Shown here in pieces: positions 60,938 to 64,000 of a stretch of 64,000 nucleotides of DNA. The notes below the pieces were generated by a model, which saw only the letters and a list, made by a program, of their open reading frames with translations, was not told the DNA's origin and ran no database searches. The translations under genes and the position numbers were made by a program. The DNA is from Chondrilla cf. caribensis. Taxonomy: Eukaryota > Porifera > Demospongiae > Chondrillida > Chondrillidae. Every line of letters begins with the position of its first letter. Position 1 is the first letter of the stretch. The stretch is taken from the NCBI GenBank assembly GCA_964020155.1, contig OZ026547.1, positions 4,461,095 to 4,525,094 of the forward strand. Reading direction: 5' to 3'.

Positions 60938-63478
60938 TTATTTATCATTGCAAATCTACCTGCATTGTGTATGTGGTTGCATGGTAAAGCATCTGTAGTA
61001 CTTTGTTATAATTATGAGACCAGCAACAGTGTTCAATACATATGCATATTATCCTCTCCAGAAGTATTTCATTATTTAATGTATTTTGTTATAATTGCTG
61101 TTCATGGTTAAACCCTTTAGTACGTATTTAGTTGTAGTATTTGGTTTACCTATTTGCAAAAAAATTATTAAAAGTTATGGCTAAATGTATATTGCCATAG
61201 TGATTGTGTGTGTCAATATTGGTGTACAGTATTATTCAAGTTTGTTCCATTATGGTCATACCATAGGAGTTATGGCTGCATATATACCATTGCACACTTC
61301 AACACATCTTACACCTCTCACTGCCTACCACAGTAGCTCCACAGCTCCAAAGTGTCATTATTGCACTGTGCTTGTTGCTGCTTCACAATCTCTCGTGGTG
61401 GGACTAATTTGAAGAACAGTAATAGTACCTGATGGCGGTTAAACCATGAAAATGTCATATTATTTTTAATCTGTCCTGTATGACCATATTATTATATAAT
61501 AGAACAACTTGCTCATGCATGCTAATTGTCTGTACATTTTATGTCTGATTGATGTCTGTTGTACATGTCAATAACTAAAAACTTATAGCCGGCGAAGGGT
61601 AGATATTATTAATTTTAGTTTATATAATTATTACACTCATTACAAGTATTACGCAATATCAAAACGGCATTTGAATGGTTGCCGAATGCGTTTTCCTTCG
61701 TTTAAGTTGAATCGGACTGTCTCGTTCGACTGTCTTGTACCTTTGTAGTAGAGGTTTGCTGCCATGGCATCACTTCTGAGGTCTTTTCTCCACGGAAGCC
61801 ATCAGGTAAGACTGACTCAACAAGTTATGTTGCCTCATCCGAAATTCGCTCGGATACTCTACGGCACGGAAAATTGGACCAAATCGCTGATGTTATTAAT
61901 GTTGTTATTTTACTAGCATGTTCGGGTAGATCGATCAATGCGATATCGTCTTTACGAATGTCGCTTTAATTTGTACCTTAACTGGTAAAATGGACGATAA
62001 CACGGGTAGATCTAGTTCTTCTTTAATGATCATCATTAAAGAGAACTAGAACCGTGTGCGTGTGTGTTTGTTTGTGCGTGCGTGCGTGCGTGTGTATGCA
62101 TGTGCATGTGTTTGCGTGCTTGGGTGTGTGCATTCATGTTTTTATGTGTGTATACATGCACACGTACATATGTATGCATTGTATACCCCTTGACCTCAGC
62201 TACACATCACATCTTCCATTGTCTTCCAGGTCACCTACATTCAGCCTGTTGTGAACCAATCCTCTCTGTCAGCCAAAGATGCCCACACATTGACCAGTGT
62301 GTCATCAGTGGGATTATAGGGATGCACACCTCTCTGAGACACTGTCTTCTGTTATGCTACAACCTTGGTCCCACGTACCTTTTGACAAACCCATTTCTCC
62401 TTCCAGTATCCCCTTGATTTGGAAGCTGGGATCCACCTACATGGGATGTTTCCAGACCCCCGTGATGAAGGACAGTGTGAGTCTCAAGATTGAGAGCTTC
62501 TTGTGAAGGAGGAGTGTGAACTAGTGTTGGGGATATCCCCTGGGGAGTATTTCACTAAATAGTCAAATATACAAAAGAATCAATATCGCAATATCTTATT
62601 AAGAGTATACAACCAAATACATACTTCTTATTAGCCTTTAGACTAAATTTCACAATATTTTCTTGAGAGTATTTAACTACCAATGGACCCTATCAATATC
62701 CCCTTAATAGCATTCAACTGCATACTCCCTATCAACATCCCAATATATAAATATAACTAAATAGCCCCTATTAATATCCCAAAATGTGGTATTTTTGCAT
62801 GTGGCAGATCAAAGTGTAAAGTGTGTGAATGTCTCCACTAATTGAACAATTCCTATGCCAGGAAATTGTTATGAAATTCTGGCAATTAATTGCCTAGCAA
62901 CGCATTGTTCACCTATATTGACATACTGTGTGAGAGTTGAAAAACAATTACTATAGTGTCCACATTTTTTGTGAGACGTGAATTTCACGAATTGCTTGAT
63001 TTAGGACCGTTCGTGGTTTTATTTTTGTGAATGGCAAGTTTATTATATCGTTAGCACTTCCAGGACACTTTTGCATTATAATAGGTGACAGCACAGTGCT
63101 ATCGTAGTCAAGACAAAGTTCTGGTGTTTGTGATATTCCACCTTGGTAAGGCCTTTGCTTCTTGGAATTTTTACAAGTTCCCTTTGAGCAGCTTAAATAC
63201 AATTCGGAAAGAGTTGGGCAACATGCTTTGACTTCAGAATAAATAGGCCTGAAATAATCCTTGATATTTTAGGATATCTTGGCAAGCATTGACTATGGGT
63301 TGTTGTCAATTTTAATCACAAATAAGTGAAAATTGCCCTTTGATACTACAGCAGCCATTTTATATCTACCCATGTGAAATTTTGTTCTGATCTAATCCAT
63401 TGAAAACTCATGAAAGGTACACACACCATTGATATAAGAAAATTACACTCTCAACAGTTGGTATACTGGTAAATAATA
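60938..63478. repeat. 2.5-kb duplicated block, copy 2
   Basis: Matches 5895-8345. Small insertions distinguish it, for example near 62700-62760 and 63045-63100. The homologous block stops where the pogo-like end begins at 63482. Confidence 0.8.
61764..62319 (+). CDS. Two-exon small ORF of unknown function, copy 2
   Basis: Exon 1 (61764-61805, MASLLRSFLHGSHQ) and exon 2 (62230-62319, VTYIQPVVNQSS through SVSSVGL) have an intact start, GTAAGA donor, CTTCCAG acceptor and TAG. The 43-residue product differs from copy 1 at two positions. No family is recognised. Confidence 0.4.
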
Positions 63479-63481
63479 ATA

Positions 63482-64000
63482 CAGTGGAATCGCGCTAATT
63501 CGACTATGGTTTAACTCGAACATCGCGCTAAATCGAACAAAGTTCGAAGTCCCGGGACAAGCGCTATACATAAGTATAGGAAAGTCCCTCGTTAGTTCGA
63601 ATGTCAATTGCGTTAACTGGAACATTTTAGAGGAAGATGCTATTACTAAAATGTGTATTTAAGAACAATAAAAGCAATAGAGAGTCAATAAATCATAGCT
63701 CCATCGTTTCTAACTCCCTCGCATACTCTTTCAAGGATTTTGAAACGTTCTTGGAAAGATTTACGTAGGTTTTCCTCGTCAATTCATCAATTTAACAAGG
63801 TAAAAGCGCACAATTACTTTCCTATAGAGCATAACGTCAAGTTAATCTCTCAAAAGATCGGCTTTTCGATTCGTCCGTGCGTTTGACAGCCATTTGCAAT
63901 GTGACGTCATAAACTGGTTAATTCCATCCATCATGATACTAACTTACCTTTTATTGTTTAAATTAAAATAGTAAACTGGGATGCATTCATTTACACCCAA
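63482..64000. mobile_element. pogo-like element end, truncated by the window
   Basis: Starts after TA (63480-63481) with CAGTGGAATCGCGCTAATTC and continues with repeated TCGAAC/TTCGAA words, a pattern typical of pogo/Tigger-type terminal repeats. From about 63750 it is homologous to 27712-27955 inside the first NLR intron. No transposase seen before the window ends. Confidence 0.6.

Overview
This is animal nuclear DNA, most likely from a sponge (Porifera). The support is spliced genes with GT-AG introns in matching phases, TATA-box promoters, long CA/GT microsatellites, a Death/NACHT/LRR receptor of the kind expanded in sponges, and a cluster of secreted fibrinogen-related (FReD) lectins. No tRNA, rRNA, CRISPR array or bacterial operon was seen. 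The phylum call is inference from gene content.

Layout. 0-13 kb: three FReD genes on the minus strand, all frame-disrupted, plus a FReD fragment, an orphan FReD promoter and a histone H1 tail remnant. 13.5-19.2 kb: an inverted-repeat transposon, the 3' end of an unidentified plus-strand gene, and a nearly complete retrotransposon with an apparent restriction-like endonuclease. 19.9-28.7 kb: an intact nine-exon NLR gene (minus strand, 1084 residues) with three non-autonomous DNA transposons in its first two introns. 29.7-32.9 kb: a divergently oriented 5' fragment of a clathrin heavy chain gene, broken by two TAG codons and a frameshift. 33-41 kb: gene-poor, with CA repeats, a possible two-exon gene, a stray aromatic-amino-acid-hydroxylase-like exon, a truncated FReD and a second H1 tail. 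41.3-49.1 kb: two intact lectin genes, one a plain FReD and one a ficolin-like protein (signal peptide, coiled coil, collagen, FReD), then a FReD fragment. 49-64 kb: duplicated blocks with two damaged BEACH-domain fragments, foldback elements, a FReD pseudogene, a transposon carrying a HIRAN-like ORF, a 31-bp minisatellite and a second copy of the 6-8 kb block.

The intact genes point to innate recognition: secreted pattern-binding lectins beside a cytoplasmic NLR sensor. FReD copies share promoters, signal exons and flanks in mixed combinations, which suggests turnover by unequal exchange. Most FReD copies carry stops or indels. Some of the 1-bp indels could be assembly errors, so several pseudogene calls need read-level checking.
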